DNA of 64,000 bases from Acinetobacter sp. CS-2 (GCF_016599715.1 NZ_CP067019.1:186001-250000), one strand, 5' to 3'; shown: positions 24,844-33,937, counted from the first letter of the stretch. Numbers and translations are program-made. The notes: generated by a model from the sequence alone, not told the origin.

Positions 24844-27714
24844 ATGAACATGTTTAAAAATATCCATACTGTAATGGACAGTGTGGGCTTAAGTTTGCAA
24901 AAGCGCGCCCTGCACATCCAGTTTTCCAATGAGTTGCTGAATGCTCAGGTCTTTATTCAACGTATTGAAGGGCAGCACCGCATCAATCAGGGCCTAAAAG
25001 CTGAACTGATATGTCTGTCGACACATGCCTATATTCCGCTCAAACAATTTATTGGCGGACAGGTGGCTGTGGATCAGGTGACGGATTCAGGCGAGTTATC
25101 CCGAATCACGGGCATCGTGACAGGTGCCAGCCAAGGTCAAAGTGATGGTGCACTGACCCTGTATAAACTGACCCTTGAAGATGCAACGGCACTGTGGCAC
25201 AAGCGCCGTAACAGCCGCGTGTTTATGAACAAAAGCGTGCGTGAGATTAGCGAAATCCTGTTTAAGGAATGGCAAGCTAAAAGTGCGCTATTTTCCGCAA
25301 GTTTAAGCTTGAATACTCAAGGCCTGAGCCGAGAATATGATGTGCGGCCTTTTGTGATGCAATCCAATGAAACCGATTATGAATTTTTAACCCGACTGTG
25401 GCGCAGCGAAGGCATTAATTGGCTGATTGATGAAGCCGAGCATGTCGTTGCCAGCTCGGCAGCAGGCATTCAAGCGCAAAAATTATGTTTGATTGATGAG
25501 AATCATCAGTTTAATGCCTTAAAAAGAAGATCGGTGCGCTTTCATCGCAGCCATGCCGCAGAAGCGTTTGACAGCATCACCAGTTTTATTGCCAAACGCG
25601 CTTTGCAATCGACCGCCGTTCAGGCTCAGCGATGGCAAGCCAGTCTGCTGTCTCAGGATCAACCCTATTCCCAGTTGAGCAAGCATCAGCATAGTGATGT
25701 ACAGGACAATGCAAGTTTAAGTCTGGAACAGGCCTGGAGCATTAGCCCCGCATGGACACCTGACTTAACGGGTACGGATCAAAGTACTGTCTCAAACAAC
25801 CAGCAACTGGAAAAACTGAACCGGCAACTGAGCCAGTACCAAGACTTGCAGGCCAAATATTTTACTGCCCAGAGCAGTGTACGTGATGCTCATGTGGGCT
25901 ACTGGTTTGAATTGCTCGGCCATCCTGAAATTGACCAGCATTCAGGTTCAGACAAAGAATTCCTGATTTTAGGTAAATCTTTTTATAACCAGAATAATTT
26001 GCCAAAAGACATCCATCGGCAAGTCGATAGCTTGTTGAGTTTAAGCCGTTGGCAGCAGCAGGGTGAGGAACGACAGGGAGATGAGCTGTATCTGGTGCGC
26101 CGCAATATTGCCGTAGTACCTGAATATCATCCCCTAAATCACCGACCGGTTGCGTATCCGCAACGAGCCAAAGTGGTCGGTCCGGAAGGGGAAAGTATTT
26201 ATGTCGATCAGTGGGGGCGAATTAAAGTCCGCTTTTTGTTTACCCGTGACGAGGATCATGGACATGATGGCGGAGCCGGCAGCAATGACAATGATAGCGA
26301 TTCAGCTTGGGTGGATGTCCTGACCCCGTGGGCAGGTGAAGGTTATGGTGTGCGTTTTCATCCGCGGATTGGTGAAATTGTGGTGATTGATTTCTTTGAG
26401 GGGGATGTGGACCGGCCTTTTGTGGTGGGGCGGATTCATGAAGCGGAACGCCATCAGACCATGTTTGATGGCAAAGGTAAGTTACCGGAGACCAAAAAGC
26501 TCAGTGGTATCCGCTCGCAGGAAGTTGGTAGTTCGGGTTTTAACCAATTGCGTTTTGATGATACCTCTGGACAGATCAGTAGCCAGTTACAGAGTAGCCA
26601 TGGCGCAAGTCAGCTGAATTTGGGACATCTTAGCCATCCCAAAGCTGCTGAGGCCAGTGAGGGTCGTGGTGAAGGTTTTGAGTTAAGAACAGATCACTGG
26701 GGTGCTGTTCGGGCGGGTGAAGGTTTGCTCATTTCCACACATAAACAAGATAGCGCGGCAGGTCATCATTTAGAGGTGAATCAGGCCAAACGTCAGCTTG
26801 AAAATAGTTTCAATCATTCAAAAGCACTCAACGACATAGCGAAAAATCAGCAAACGGATGCACTCACCATTTTAGACAATTTAAAGCATTTTCTAGAACG
26901 GATGGAACATAAGGATAAAGCTAAAGTAAATGCCTTTAAACAGGCCTTGATGATTCTGGCAGCGCCAAGCTCCATCGCCTGTGTCACCCATGAAGATTTA
27001 CATTTCTCTGCTGATGGGCAGATCAGTCAAACTGCTGGAGATGCAATTAATTTCTCAACGCAAAAGTCATTCATTGGCCATGCTCAAGACAAGATCAGCC
27101 TGTTTGCAGCGCAGCAGGGCTTTAGTGCATATGCGGCGAAAGGCAAAGTCGAGCTTCAAGCACAGGATGATGCTATTGAAGCCATAGCCCGTAAGGTCAT
27201 TAAGCTGATTTCGACTGAAGACCAGATTGAAATCACCAGCCCGAAAGAAATTGTACTGACAGCGGGTGGTTCACAGTTAAAGATCAATGCAGAAGGTATT
27301 TTTACGACTACGGCTGGCAAGTTTGAGAGTAAGGCGGGACAACATAGTTTTGTAGGAGGAGGGAAGGTAGTTATGCCTCAGATCAGTTTACCAATGCTTG
27401 AAACGCCTTATAGTAATCAGCTGGATTACAGCTGGAATCATTTTTCAGAGGGTGAAAAGGAAATTTTTATTGTTGATCAATCAGATGGAAAATTAATTAA
27501 AAATATTAAAAATGAGCTGGATAGTGAAAAAAATATGAGTTCCTTCAGGTTCTATACGCCACAACAAACAGAATTTACCGCCTTGGGATTTAATTCTTTA
27601 AATACTTATTTAAGTCAGGATATATCAAACGATAATAGTGATGAGCTGATAGAAGAAACAGAAGAAGAAATTTTAGAAGATGATGACGTTTACACAGAAG
27701 AGGATTTTGATTAA
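24844..27714 (+). CDS. vgrG: Type VI secretion spike protein VgrG
   Basis: A 956-residue VgrG. The N-terminal gp27-like part (about 1-390) is followed by the OB-fold/gp5 region with GPEGESIYVDQWGRIKVRF and SAWVDVLTPWAGEGYG. A beta-helix with DUF2345-type sequence extends to about 840. VgrG trimers tip the type VI injection tube. The last roughly 110 residues (from PYSNQLDYSW to an acidic tail EETEEEILEDDD) are a C-terminal extension that could bind a cargo effector. No other type VI genes are in the window, so this is an orphan vgrG. The next ORF starts in the stop codon. Confidence 0.95.
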   Translation: MNMFKNIHTVMDSVGLSLQKRALHIQFSNELLNAQVFIQRIEGQHRINQGLKAELICLSTHAYIPLKQFIGGQVAVDQVTDSGELSRITGIVTGASQGQSDGALTLYKLTLEDATALWHKRRNSRVFMNKSVREISEILFKEWQAKSALFSASLSLNTQGLSREYDVRPFVMQSNETDYEFLTRLWRSEGINWLIDEAEHVVASSAAGIQAQKLCLIDENHQFNALKRRSVRFHRSHAAEAFDSITSFIAKRALQSTAVQAQRWQASLLSQDQPYSQLSKHQHSDVQDNASLSLEQAWSISPAWTPDLTGTDQSTVSNNQQLEKLNRQLSQYQDLQAKYFTAQSSVRDAHVGYWFELLGHPEIDQHSGSDKEFLILGKSFYNQNNLPKDIHRQVDSLLSLSRWQQQGEERQGDELYLVRRNIAVVPEYHPLNHRPVAYPQRAKVVGPEGESIYVDQWGRIKVRFLFTRDEDHGHDGGAGSNDNDSDSAWVDVLTPWAGEGYGVRFHPRIGEIVVIDFFEGDVDRPFVVGRIHEAERHQTMFDGKGKLPETKKLSGIRSQEVGSSGFNQLRFDDTSGQISSQLQSSHGASQLNLGHLSHPKAAEASEGRGEGFELRTDHWGAVRAGEGLLISTHKQDSAAGHHLEVNQAKRQLENSFNHSKALNDIAKNQQTDALTILDNLKHFLERMEHKDKAKVNAFKQALMILAAPSSIACVTHEDLHFSADGQISQTAGDAINFSTQKSFIGHAQDKISLFAAQQGFSAYAAKGKVELQAQDDAIEAIARKVIKLISTEDQIEITSPKEIVLTAGGSQLKINAEGIFTTTAGKFESKAGQHSFVGGGKVVMPQISLPMLETPYSNQLDYSWNHFSEGEKEIFIVDQSDGKLIKNIKNELDSEKNMSSFRFYTPQQTEFTALGFNSLNTYLSQDISNDNSDELIEETEEEILEDDDVYTEEDFD

Positions 27715-27783
27715 TGAGTCATCTAATCACAATTTTTTCTAAATTCTATGATAAATCAGGTCAACGAATTATTAATCTAAATG
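27714..27783 (+). pseudogene. Start of a VgrG-linked gene, cut off by an IS5 element
   Basis: The ATG at 27714 overlaps the vgrG stop (TAATG), indicating translational coupling. The frame encodes 23 native residues (MSHLITIFSKFYDKSGQRII...) before the element's left end, and stops at 27830 inside it. Genes in this position usually encode a secreted effector, its adaptor or its immunity protein; this fragment is too short to tell. Sequence beyond the element (28823-28916) may hold a remnant of the 3' part but no frame can be proved. Confidence 0.65.
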
Positions 27784-28822
27784 GGCTTTGTTGCACAAAC
27801 CTATCTGTAAAGGCTTTTTCAGCGATATAATTTTCAAATGAAGAAGCCTACACACAAAATCTACCGCACAACCAATTGGCCCGCATATAACCGAGCACTC
27901 ATGAGTCGCGGAAATATTGCCATTTGGTTTGATCCTGCTACGCAATGGTATGCTCCATCAAAAGGCAAACAAGGGCGAAATCGAACCTACTCCGACGCAG
28001 CTATCCAATGCTGCTTAATGATTAAATCCTTATTCCGTCTATCTTTACGTATGGTCACTGGCTTTGTGCAAAGTCTGATTAAACTTTGCGGATTAAATTG
28101 GACCGCACCAGATTACAGTACGCTTTGTAGAAGACAAAAGCATATTGATATTGCAATCAGCTACCAAAAAAGTAGCGATGGGCTGCATCTACTCGTAGAC
28201 TCTACAGGCATGAAGTTTCTAGGTGAGGGCGAATGGAAACGCAAGAAACATGGAGCTGAATATCGTCGCCAATGGCGTAAACTACATATTGGTATAGATG
28301 CCAAAACCCTACAAATACGCGCTATTCAGCTCACAACCAATAATGTCAGTGATTCACAGGTGCTTGGTGATTTACTTAATCAGATTCCACAAGATGAGCA
28401 GATTGACTCTGTTTATACCGATGGAGTTTATGACACCAAGCAATGCCGTCAGGTCATTGCAGATCGGCAAGCACATGCGGTGATTCCACCTAGAAAAAAT
28501 GCGAAACCATGGAAAGATACAAAGAGTAGCTCGCTAGAGCGAAATGAATTACTTCGAACAGTTAAACGTTTAGGCAGGACATTATGGAAAAAATGGTCAG
28601 GCTATCATCGCCGCAGTTTGGTGGAAACCAAGATGCATTGCATCAAATTATTAGGCGATAAATTAATGGCAAGAAGCTTTCCTAGTCAGGTGAATGAAAT
28701 TCATGCACGTGTAGCAGTCCTCAACAGATTTACGGAATTAGGTCGACCACTTACCCAAGTTACGCCTTAAATTTGGCTCAATTAGGGGCGCTTTGCATTT
28801 CAAATCTTTGTGCAACAAAGCC
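27784..28822 (+). mobile_element. IS5 family (IS903 group, IS17-like) insertion sequence
   Basis: A 1039-bp element bounded by inverted repeats: GGCTTTGTTGCACAAA at 27784-27799 and its complement TTTGTGCAACAAAGCC at 28807-28822. It carries one intact transposase gene. The nine bases on each side (ending ...AAATG and beginning GTATG...) do not match, so no target duplication is seen. That suggests a flanking deletion or recombination between two copies. Confidence 0.93.
27838..28770 (+). CDS. IS5 family transposase
   Basis: A 310-residue DDE transposase of the IS903/IS17 type. The first catalytic Asp is in LLVDSTGMK, the second in VYTDGVYDTKQC, and the Glu in RRSLVETKMHCIK, giving the family's spacing. 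The N-terminus is a DNA-binding region (KGKQGRNRTYSDAAIQCCLMIK, cited in part: GRNRTYSDAA). The ORF appears intact, so the element is probably still active. Confidence 0.93.
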   Translation: MKKPTHKIYRTTNWPAYNRALMSRGNIAIWFDPATQWYAPSKGKQGRNRTYSDAAIQCCLMIKSLFRLSLRMVTGFVQSLIKLCGLNWTAPDYSTLCRRQKHIDIAISYQKSSDGLHLLVDSTGMKFLGEGEWKRKKHGAEYRRQWRKLHIGIDAKTLQIRAIQLTTNNVSDSQVLGDLLNQIPQDEQIDSVYTDGVYDTKQCRQVIADRQAHAVIPPRKNAKPWKDTKSSSLERNELLRTVKRLGRTLWKKWSGYHRRSLVETKMHCIKLLGDKLMARSFPSQVNEIHARVAVLNRFTELGRPLTQVTP

Positions 28823-28916
28823 GTATGTAATTAATTCTTTTGCCTCCTTATGGAACTATGGTGTGCTTTGAGGGGTTTAAGAAAATTCTGACTATTTGAT
28901 TTTTTCTTATATAAAA

Positions 28917-28940
28917 AAGTAGCTACAAAGGTAGCTACTT
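28917..28940. terminator. Terminator of the Dyp peroxidase gene
   Basis: AAGTAGCTAC-AAAG-GTAGCTACTT, a perfect 10-bp stem. The minus-strand side runs into TTTTTTAT, so it serves the peroxidase gene; the plus-strand side has a weaker T-run. Confidence 0.8.
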
Positions 28941-28948
28941 TGAAATTT

Positions 28949-29869
28949 TTATCCTTCCAAAACTTCTTCCAGCAATTCTTCACTCGGTGCAAAGTAATAA
29001 GCCCCGTCCATTGGTGTCACAAAGTGAAGCAAACGGTCATGAATACCATCGCCAGCTGTACCAAACATATGTTCCAGCATATGATCGATAATGTTTAAGT
29101 TTTTGGTATAAGCAATAAAGAATAAACCTTGGTCACCTCGACCTTCACCATAAGGAAGGGAATGGCGTAAAATTTCCATTTCTTCACCTTTCTCATCCTC
29201 AATCACCACACGGGCAATGTGGGCATCTTTAGGCTTCACCTCATCATCCAGTTCAATCGACTCTAACTTGGTTCGACCCATCACATTTTCTTGTGCATCG
29301 ACTTTTAATTTTTTCCATTTTTCCAGGTTATGTGCATAGCGCTGCGCAAAGACAAAAGAGCCATCAGCAAAAATTCCGGCATCTTCATCGAGTAAAGCGA
29401 CTTCGGCACGATCATCGGGGAATTGCGGATTTTCAGTGCCATCTATGAAACCAGTCATGTCACGTCCATCGAAATAACGGAAGCATACCCGTTCATCCAG
29501 TACTTCAACTTTATCTTGAATGTCTTCAAAGAATGACTGGCTTAAGGCAAAGCAGATGTCGGCGCGAGCACTGGCAATATGAATCAGCAGATCAGCAGGG
29601 ACAACAGGCATCTGGAATGAACCTTGAATTGGTTGTAACTGCTTAAAGCCGGCAGGAGTTTGATGATAAAGTCTTGCCCAAAGCTCTGGACCAAAAGCGA
29701 CGCCTGTTTTAATCTGTGCATTCGGATGCTGGGTGATTAAACGGTCACGGGTGCTAAATAAATCTGCAAGTTTTTCTTTTAACTCTTCAATCGTTAAGTC
29801 TTTTAAACGTAAAACAATAAATCGGGCATGATCTGAAGGTAACGGTAAAATTACAGATTGGGCAGTCAT
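28949..29869 (-). CDS. Dyp-type haem peroxidase (YfeX-like)
   Basis: A 306-residue peroxidase with the family signature GFIDGTENP near 137-145, whose Asp is the catalytic distal residue, and the haem-ligand His in the later region around EILRHSLPYGEG. No Tat or other signal peptide is visible, so it is cytoplasmic, like E. coli YfeX and unlike EfeB. These enzymes oxidise dyes or porphyrinogens with peroxide; the physiological substrate is uncertain. Confidence 0.93.
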   Translation of the reverse strand: MTAQSVILPLPSDHARFIVLRLKDLTIEELKEKLADLFSTRDRLITQHPNAQIKTGVAFGPELWARLYHQTPAGFKQLQPIQGSFQMPVVPADLLIHIASARADICFALSQSFFEDIQDKVEVLDERVCFRYFDGRDMTGFIDGTENPQFPDDRAEVALLDEDAGIFADGSFVFAQRYAHNLEKWKKLKVDAQENVMGRTKLESIELDDEVKPKDAHIARVVIEDEKGEEMEILRHSLPYGEGRGDQGLFFIAYTKNLNIIDHMLEHMFGTAGDGIHDRLLHFVTPMDGAYYFAPSEELLEEVLEG

Positions 29870-30031
29870 ACATGGCTCCTAACAATTTTTATAAAATACG
29901 TGTCTGGCTTTATTGTGCCTCATCACTGCTTGAGTGAATAGTCCAAGGCTTGAGTTTGCACTTCGATTTTTAAGCCCTTTAAAAGATGAAAAGTCATATA
30001 ATAAGCCGGTCTTTTTATCTTCTTGTATTTT

Positions 30032-30652
30032 ATGTCTTACCAAGTTTGGCTTGCCTATATGCTGGCATGCTGGGTCATCAGTATTTCTCCTGGAGCAGGT
30101 GCAATTGCTTCGATGTCGAGCGGTTTAAATTATGGTTTTCGACGTGGATACTGGAATGCTTTAGGTTTACAGCTGGCACTTTTAGTGCAAATCGGGATTG
30201 TGGCAGCTGGGGTAGGGGTACTATTTGCCACGACACCTTGGGCTTTTTTGGTTGTGAAATGGTTTGGCGTGGCGTATCTCTTGTATTTGGCATACCTGCA
30301 ATGGACAGCACCCGCACAGGCCATTGAGATTCAACAGGAACAACCGACTAAATCGATTCCTAAATTAGTCTTATATGGCTTCTTGGTCAATATGAGCAAC
30401 CCGAAAGCGATTGTGTTTTTACTTGCCGTGTTGCCACAGTTTCTGGATTTGTCTAAACCACAATGGATTCAGTATCTGATTATGGCAGTCACCATGGTGA
30501 CGATTGATCTAATCGTGATGGCGGGCTATACCGGCTTGGCCGCCAAAGTTTTACGATTACTAAAATCGCCGAAACAGCAGAAATATATGAACCGGACCTT
30601 TGCGGTATTGTTTGCCTGTGCAGCAACGTTATTAAGTTTGGTACATCAATAA
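30032..30652 (+). CDS. LysE/RhtB family amino acid exporter
   Basis: A 206-residue inner-membrane exporter with about six hydrophobic segments. The family hallmark is near the N-terminus: ISPGAGAIASMSSGLNYGFRRG, cited in part as SPGAGAIASMSSG. NMSNPKAIVFLLAVLPQF is also typical. The ATG at 30032 is preferred over a TTG three codons earlier. Exported solute unknown, probably an amino acid or related compound. Confidence 0.9.
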   Translation: MSYQVWLAYMLACWVISISPGAGAIASMSSGLNYGFRRGYWNALGLQLALLVQIGIVAAGVGVLFATTPWAFLVVKWFGVAYLLYLAYLQWTAPAQAIEIQQEQPTKSIPKLVLYGFLVNMSNPKAIVFLLAVLPQFLDLSKPQWIQYLIMAVTMVTIDLIVMAGYTGLAAKVLRLLKSPKQQKYMNRTFAVLFACAATLLSLVHQ

Positions 30653-30664
30653 AATGAGAATGGA

Positions 30665-31176
30665 TTAAGTCGCAGCCTGTTGTTCTTCCATCAGCATAAA
30701 TAGCATATCCAGTTCCGGTGAAGCATAACCCAGAGCCGTCATTGCAGCCGTGATTTGTCCGCGATGATGGGTAGCATGATTGAACACATGCATCAGTGTC
30801 GCTGCATAAGGTAGGCTCATGTCTTGGCTCCGTGTATTCCGGTAATGCAGCACGCCATCTAAAGCTTCCTGGTTTAGCTCTTGTATCAAATCTGCCACTG
30901 CCCAGCACTTTGAAGCAGCCGTTCTAATAATCGATGACGGTCGGTCTCAATCACACTGTTTAAGGCGATAGCGGGTGATTCCCCTTTAGAAAAACGAGAA
31001 AACCAAAGTTCATGTTCAGCAACAAGCAAGTGGTTCAGTGTGCCCAAAATACTTTTTAAGAACAGACCACAATCTTTCAAAAAATCTTCATCAGAAACAG
31101 CGTGTAGAGATATGCTTAAGCGATGGGTGGCCCAAAGATGATAACGTGCCCATAGTTCGAAGGTGTGAATATTCAT
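30665..31176 (-). pseudogene. DinB family protein gene with a frameshift
   Basis: Two overlapping frames together give one DinB/YfiT-like four-helix protein. The first part (31176 down to about 30895) starts MNIHTFELWARYHLWAT and has LNHLLVAEHE, which gives one metal-binding His. The second part continues with ADLIQEL and holds the other ligands in NHATHHRGQ. The shift lies near 30895: adding one G restores Q-W-A-D-L-I-Q. The whole would have about 170 residues. Members are metal-dependent thiol transferases or of unknown function. Confidence 0.8.
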
Positions 31177-31272
31177 TGGGAAACTTATTTTGTTTTTTAT
31201 TTGAACAGTATAAAAGCCGTTTGAAGCTTTGGCTAGAATAAAAAACTATTGCCTGGATAAAGTTGAAATGTA

Positions 31273-31755
31273 TCAGCGTTTAGTCAGTTTTAAAGCCTGA
31301 AGGAATTCATGTTCAGTTAATACCACAATACCCTGTTTCCTAAACAGCGCGGCGGTTACGCCTTCACCCTGAATTTTATGTCCTGTAAATGTTCCATCAT
31401 AAATCAAGTCACTGCCACAGGATGGACTATTTGCTTTCAGGATGGCATGAGTAACCTGATGTTCTTGCGCCAAGGCTAAGGCTGCATAAGCTCCTTGAAT
31501 AAAGGCATCAGAAACATTCATGCCTTCTCGATCTATTACAGTCGCATGATTGTTCAGAACATCTCTACCTGATGCATTCTGAATTTCAGCAGGCGGGCGA
31601 GGGGTAGGCAGTCCGCCACTGATCTCAGGACATAAACTCACATATTGATCAGGTATTAAATCTGAAACTAATTCCCTGACTAAACAATCTTGTCCATCGT
31701 AACGAACTTTTTGTCCAAGCAGACAAGCACTAATAAAGTATCCCTTGCCGGTCAT
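31273..31755 (-). CDS. DUF523 family protein
   Basis: A 160-residue cytoplasmic protein of the DUF523 (YbbK) family. It has the cysteine motifs SACLLG near the start, LCPEISGG in the middle, and NSPSCGS near 110, which suggest an Fe-S or metal site. Function unknown. The ATG at 31755 has AAGG just upstream; a GTG one codon earlier is possible. It begins only a few bases after the znuB stop, so it may be made from the zinc-uptake mRNA. Confidence 0.88.
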   Translation of the reverse strand: MTGKGYFISACLLGQKVRYDGQDCLVRELVSDLIPDQYVSLCPEISGGLPTPRPPAEIQNASGRDVLNNHATVIDREGMNVSDAFIQGAYAALALAQEHQVTHAILKANSPSCGSDLIYDGTFTGHKIQGEGVTAALFRKQGIVVLTEHEFLQALKLTKR

Positions 31756-31759
31756 CACC

Positions 31760-32560
31760 TTAGCTCAGCTTCTTGAACTTTTGTACGGTAAAAATCACCG
31801 CAAATAAAATTGCCATAGTCAGGACAATGGTCAGGCCGGTAGAGGTATCGAGTCCTGCGCTGGACCATAGCCCGACACTAATCCCGATTTGTGCAATCAC
31901 AAAAGCCCAAACCACCATCTGTTTCGGCGAGTTTGCCAACAAACGCGCTGTTAATGCCGGAATCACCAGTAAAGCGCCCATCAACAATGAACCGACCGCA
32001 CGCAAAGCCAATACGGTAAACAGGGCCAGCAGTAGCATAAACACCAGACGTTGCCATTTGGCATTCACGCCTTCACTCACTGCCATATCTGGGTCAATCG
32101 CAATCTGAATCTGTGCTTGCCAGTTTTTATACAACACAGCTAAAGCCGCAATAATGACCAGGGCAAACATCGGCAAGTCTGACCAGGAAATTTGCAGCAG
32201 ATCGCCAAACAAATAGCTGAGCAGTTCAGGTCTTAAACTTGGAATATGTTGAATAAACAGTAAGCCTGAGCAGAGCAGGGTAGCTGAACATAAAGCCAAT
32301 AAAGCATCATTGGGCAGGCGAGGGTCATGCAGTGCCCATAAAATAGCCACCAATAGAAAAGCCAAAAAGCTCACGCCCAACCATAAAGGCAGGCTTAAAG
32401 CACCTGCAATCGCCACGCCCAATAAAGTGCCATGTGCCATGGTGTCGGCAAAAAAAGACATCCGTCGCCATAACATCAGACAGCCCAGCGGAGCCGTCAG
32501 AAACACCAACAGGGTTCCCATGGTCCATGCAGGTAACAAGAGTTGTAACCATTCCATCAT
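31760..32560 (-). CDS. znuB: Zinc ABC transporter permease ZnuB
   Basis: A 266-residue inner-membrane permease of the ABC-3 metal family with about eight hydrophobic helices. The family pattern RRMSFFADTMAHGTLLGVA near 33-50 and RAVGSLLMGALLVIPALTARLLA near 188-210 (cited in part) are clear. It imports Zn2+ together with ZnuC and ZnuA. It starts 3 bp after znuC. Confidence 0.95.
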   Translation of the reverse strand: MMEWLQLLLPAWTMGTLLVFLTAPLGCLMLWRRMSFFADTMAHGTLLGVAIAGALSLPLWLGVSFLAFLLVAILWALHDPRLPNDALLALCSATLLCSGLLFIQHIPSLRPELLSYLFGDLLQISWSDLPMFALVIIAALAVLYKNWQAQIQIAIDPDMAVSEGVNAKWQRLVFMLLLALFTVLALRAVGSLLMGALLVIPALTARLLANSPKQMVVWAFVIAQIGISVGLWSSAGLDTSTGLTIVLTMAILFAVIFTVQKFKKLS

Positions 32561-32563
32561 GGC

Positions 32564-33355
32564 TTAAGCTTCCGGTTCAGGGTGAATATGTGGACGAGGA
32601 TCATGCTGACACGGAGTCGCACTGTCACCATGCGCACAGTGATCATGATGATGCTGATAGAACACGCGGTTGGTACCGAAAATGGCCTGATATTCAGGGT
32701 GCTGTTGCACATTTTCCGGCAAGCCGCTACAGCAGATGTGCTTGTTTAAACACACGACCCGATGCGTACCTTGCATGACCCATTGCAGGTCGTGTGAGAC
32801 CATCAACACGGCACAGCCATATTTGATCGGCAGGCTTCTGACATATTCATACAGTTCAGCCTCGGACTGAATATCCAGACCTTGCATCGGTTCATCTAGT
32901 ACTAGTACATCAGGCAAACGCAGTAAAGCCCGTGCCAGTAATACCCGTTGCCGTTCACCACCTGAAAGTTGCTGAACCTTACAATCCTGTAATTTGGTAA
33001 TGCCGGTATCACGAATAATTTCTGCCTTGATATCTGCATCGCAGTGTTCTAAAGCCAATAAATCCCGCACCCGCAAAGGCAGGCTATGCGATGGACTAAA
33101 CTTTTGCGGCACATAGGAAAATTTGAGTTTTTTATGGCTATGAATTTTTCCTGAATTGGCTTTCACAATGCCTAAAAGCACTTTAATCAGGGTAGATTTT
33201 CCCGCGCCATTCGGACCGATCAGGGTGACAATTTCTCGCTCGTGTAAAGCGAAATCCACATTTTTTAAAATGTCACGGTCATCAATCCGCACACTGATTT
33301 TATTCAGGGCAATTAGGGGATTGACTGTTACTGTTTGTTGCGACACTGCTGACAT
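32564..33355 (-). CDS. znuC: Zinc ABC transporter ATPase ZnuC
   Basis: A 263-residue ATPase with Walker A GPNGAGKST (47-55), signature LSGGERQR, Walker B VLVLDEP and H-loop His in VSHDLQW. The C-terminal 30 residues are rich in His and Cys (YQHHHDHCAHGDS), a likely zinc-handling tail. Its start lies inside the last 28 bp of zur, so regulator and ATPase are translated from one mRNA. Zur repression at 33923 should control it. Confidence 0.95.
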   Translation of the reverse strand: MSAVSQQTVTVNPLIALNKISVRIDDRDILKNVDFALHEREIVTLIGPNGAGKSTLIKVLLGIVKANSGKIHSHKKLKFSYVPQKFSPSHSLPLRVRDLLALEHCDADIKAEIIRDTGITKLQDCKVQQLSGGERQRVLLARALLRLPDVLVLDEPMQGLDIQSEAELYEYVRSLPIKYGCAVLMVSHDLQWVMQGTHRVVCLNKHICCSGLPENVQQHPEYQAIFGTNRVFYQHHHDHCAHGDSATPCQHDPRPHIHPEPEA

Positions 33356-33825
33356 ATCCCGGAAATTTCAATAATACTGTGATGTGCAGTAAATTGATCT
33401 GATGCTGAAAGTTCATCTAATTGTTTTAATAGCCCCTGAGCAGAGGCTTCTTTAACATTTTTGCATTCGGTACAAATTAAAAATGCTGCCTGATGTCCTT
33501 CGCGCGGATGACAACATGGAATATAGGCATTAATCGAAGTTAAACGATGGATTAAACCTTTTTCCAGTAAAAAGTCCAAAGTGCGATATACCGTTGGTGG
33601 TGCAGCAGGACGGTCAGATTCACTCTTGATTTTAGCCAGTAAATCATAGGCACCCATAGGACCGCTGGCATTTAAAATCAGTTCCAGCACTTCTTTACGT
33701 AATGGGGTTAAGCGTGCGCCAGTCGTTGCACAGAGACTTTCTGCTTCAGCAAGGCGTGTTGCTATATTATGATGGTCATGTACGCCATGTAATGCATTGT
33801 GATGTTCGTGCGAACATAAGCTCAT
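33328..33825 (-). CDS. zur: Zinc uptake regulator Zur
   Basis: A 165-residue Fur-family repressor. The ATG at 33825 is chosen because GAGG precedes it; a TTG four codons upstream is the alternative. A His-rich N-terminus (HEHHNALHGVHDHH) is followed by the winged helix and the dimer domain, whose structural Zn site has paired cysteines: CTECKN and CQQCRNKQ. With zinc bound it represses uptake genes. It shares the divergent promoter region with znuA and overlaps znuC. Confidence 0.93.
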   Translation of the reverse strand: MSLCSHEHHNALHGVHDHHNIATRLAEAESLCATTGARLTPLRKEVLELILNASGPMGAYDLLAKIKSESDRPAAPPTVYRTLDFLLEKGLIHRLTSINAYIPCCHPREGHQAAFLICTECKNVKEASAQGLLKQLDELSASDQFTAHHSIIEISGICQQCRNKQ

Positions 33826-33922
33826 AGCCAACCTCAAGTGCGAAATTTATAAAAACAAATGGACATTAAATCTTAACATGAAGCGATACCTGTTTCGATA
33901 AACATAGGTATTTTTGTCGATT

Positions 33923-33937
33923 TGTTATATTATAACA
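33923..33937. promoter_or_regulatory. Zur box between zur-znuCB and znuA
   Basis: TGTTATATTATAACA is a perfect palindrome and matches the core of the known gammaproteobacterial Zur site (GTTATAnTATAAC). Being central in the 140-bp divergent region, it can control both arms. Confidence 0.88.

Noticed and set aside
27775-28831. A 9-bp target duplication around the IS5 element
   Set aside because: The flanks were compared directly: ATCTAAATG on the left and GTATGTAAT on the right do not match, also when shifted by one base.
30489-30908. 139-codon minus-strand frame across the LysE and DinB genes
   Set aside because: It overlaps the coding strand of LysE and the DinB second half in a third frame. 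The content is Arg/Ser-rich shadow sequence.
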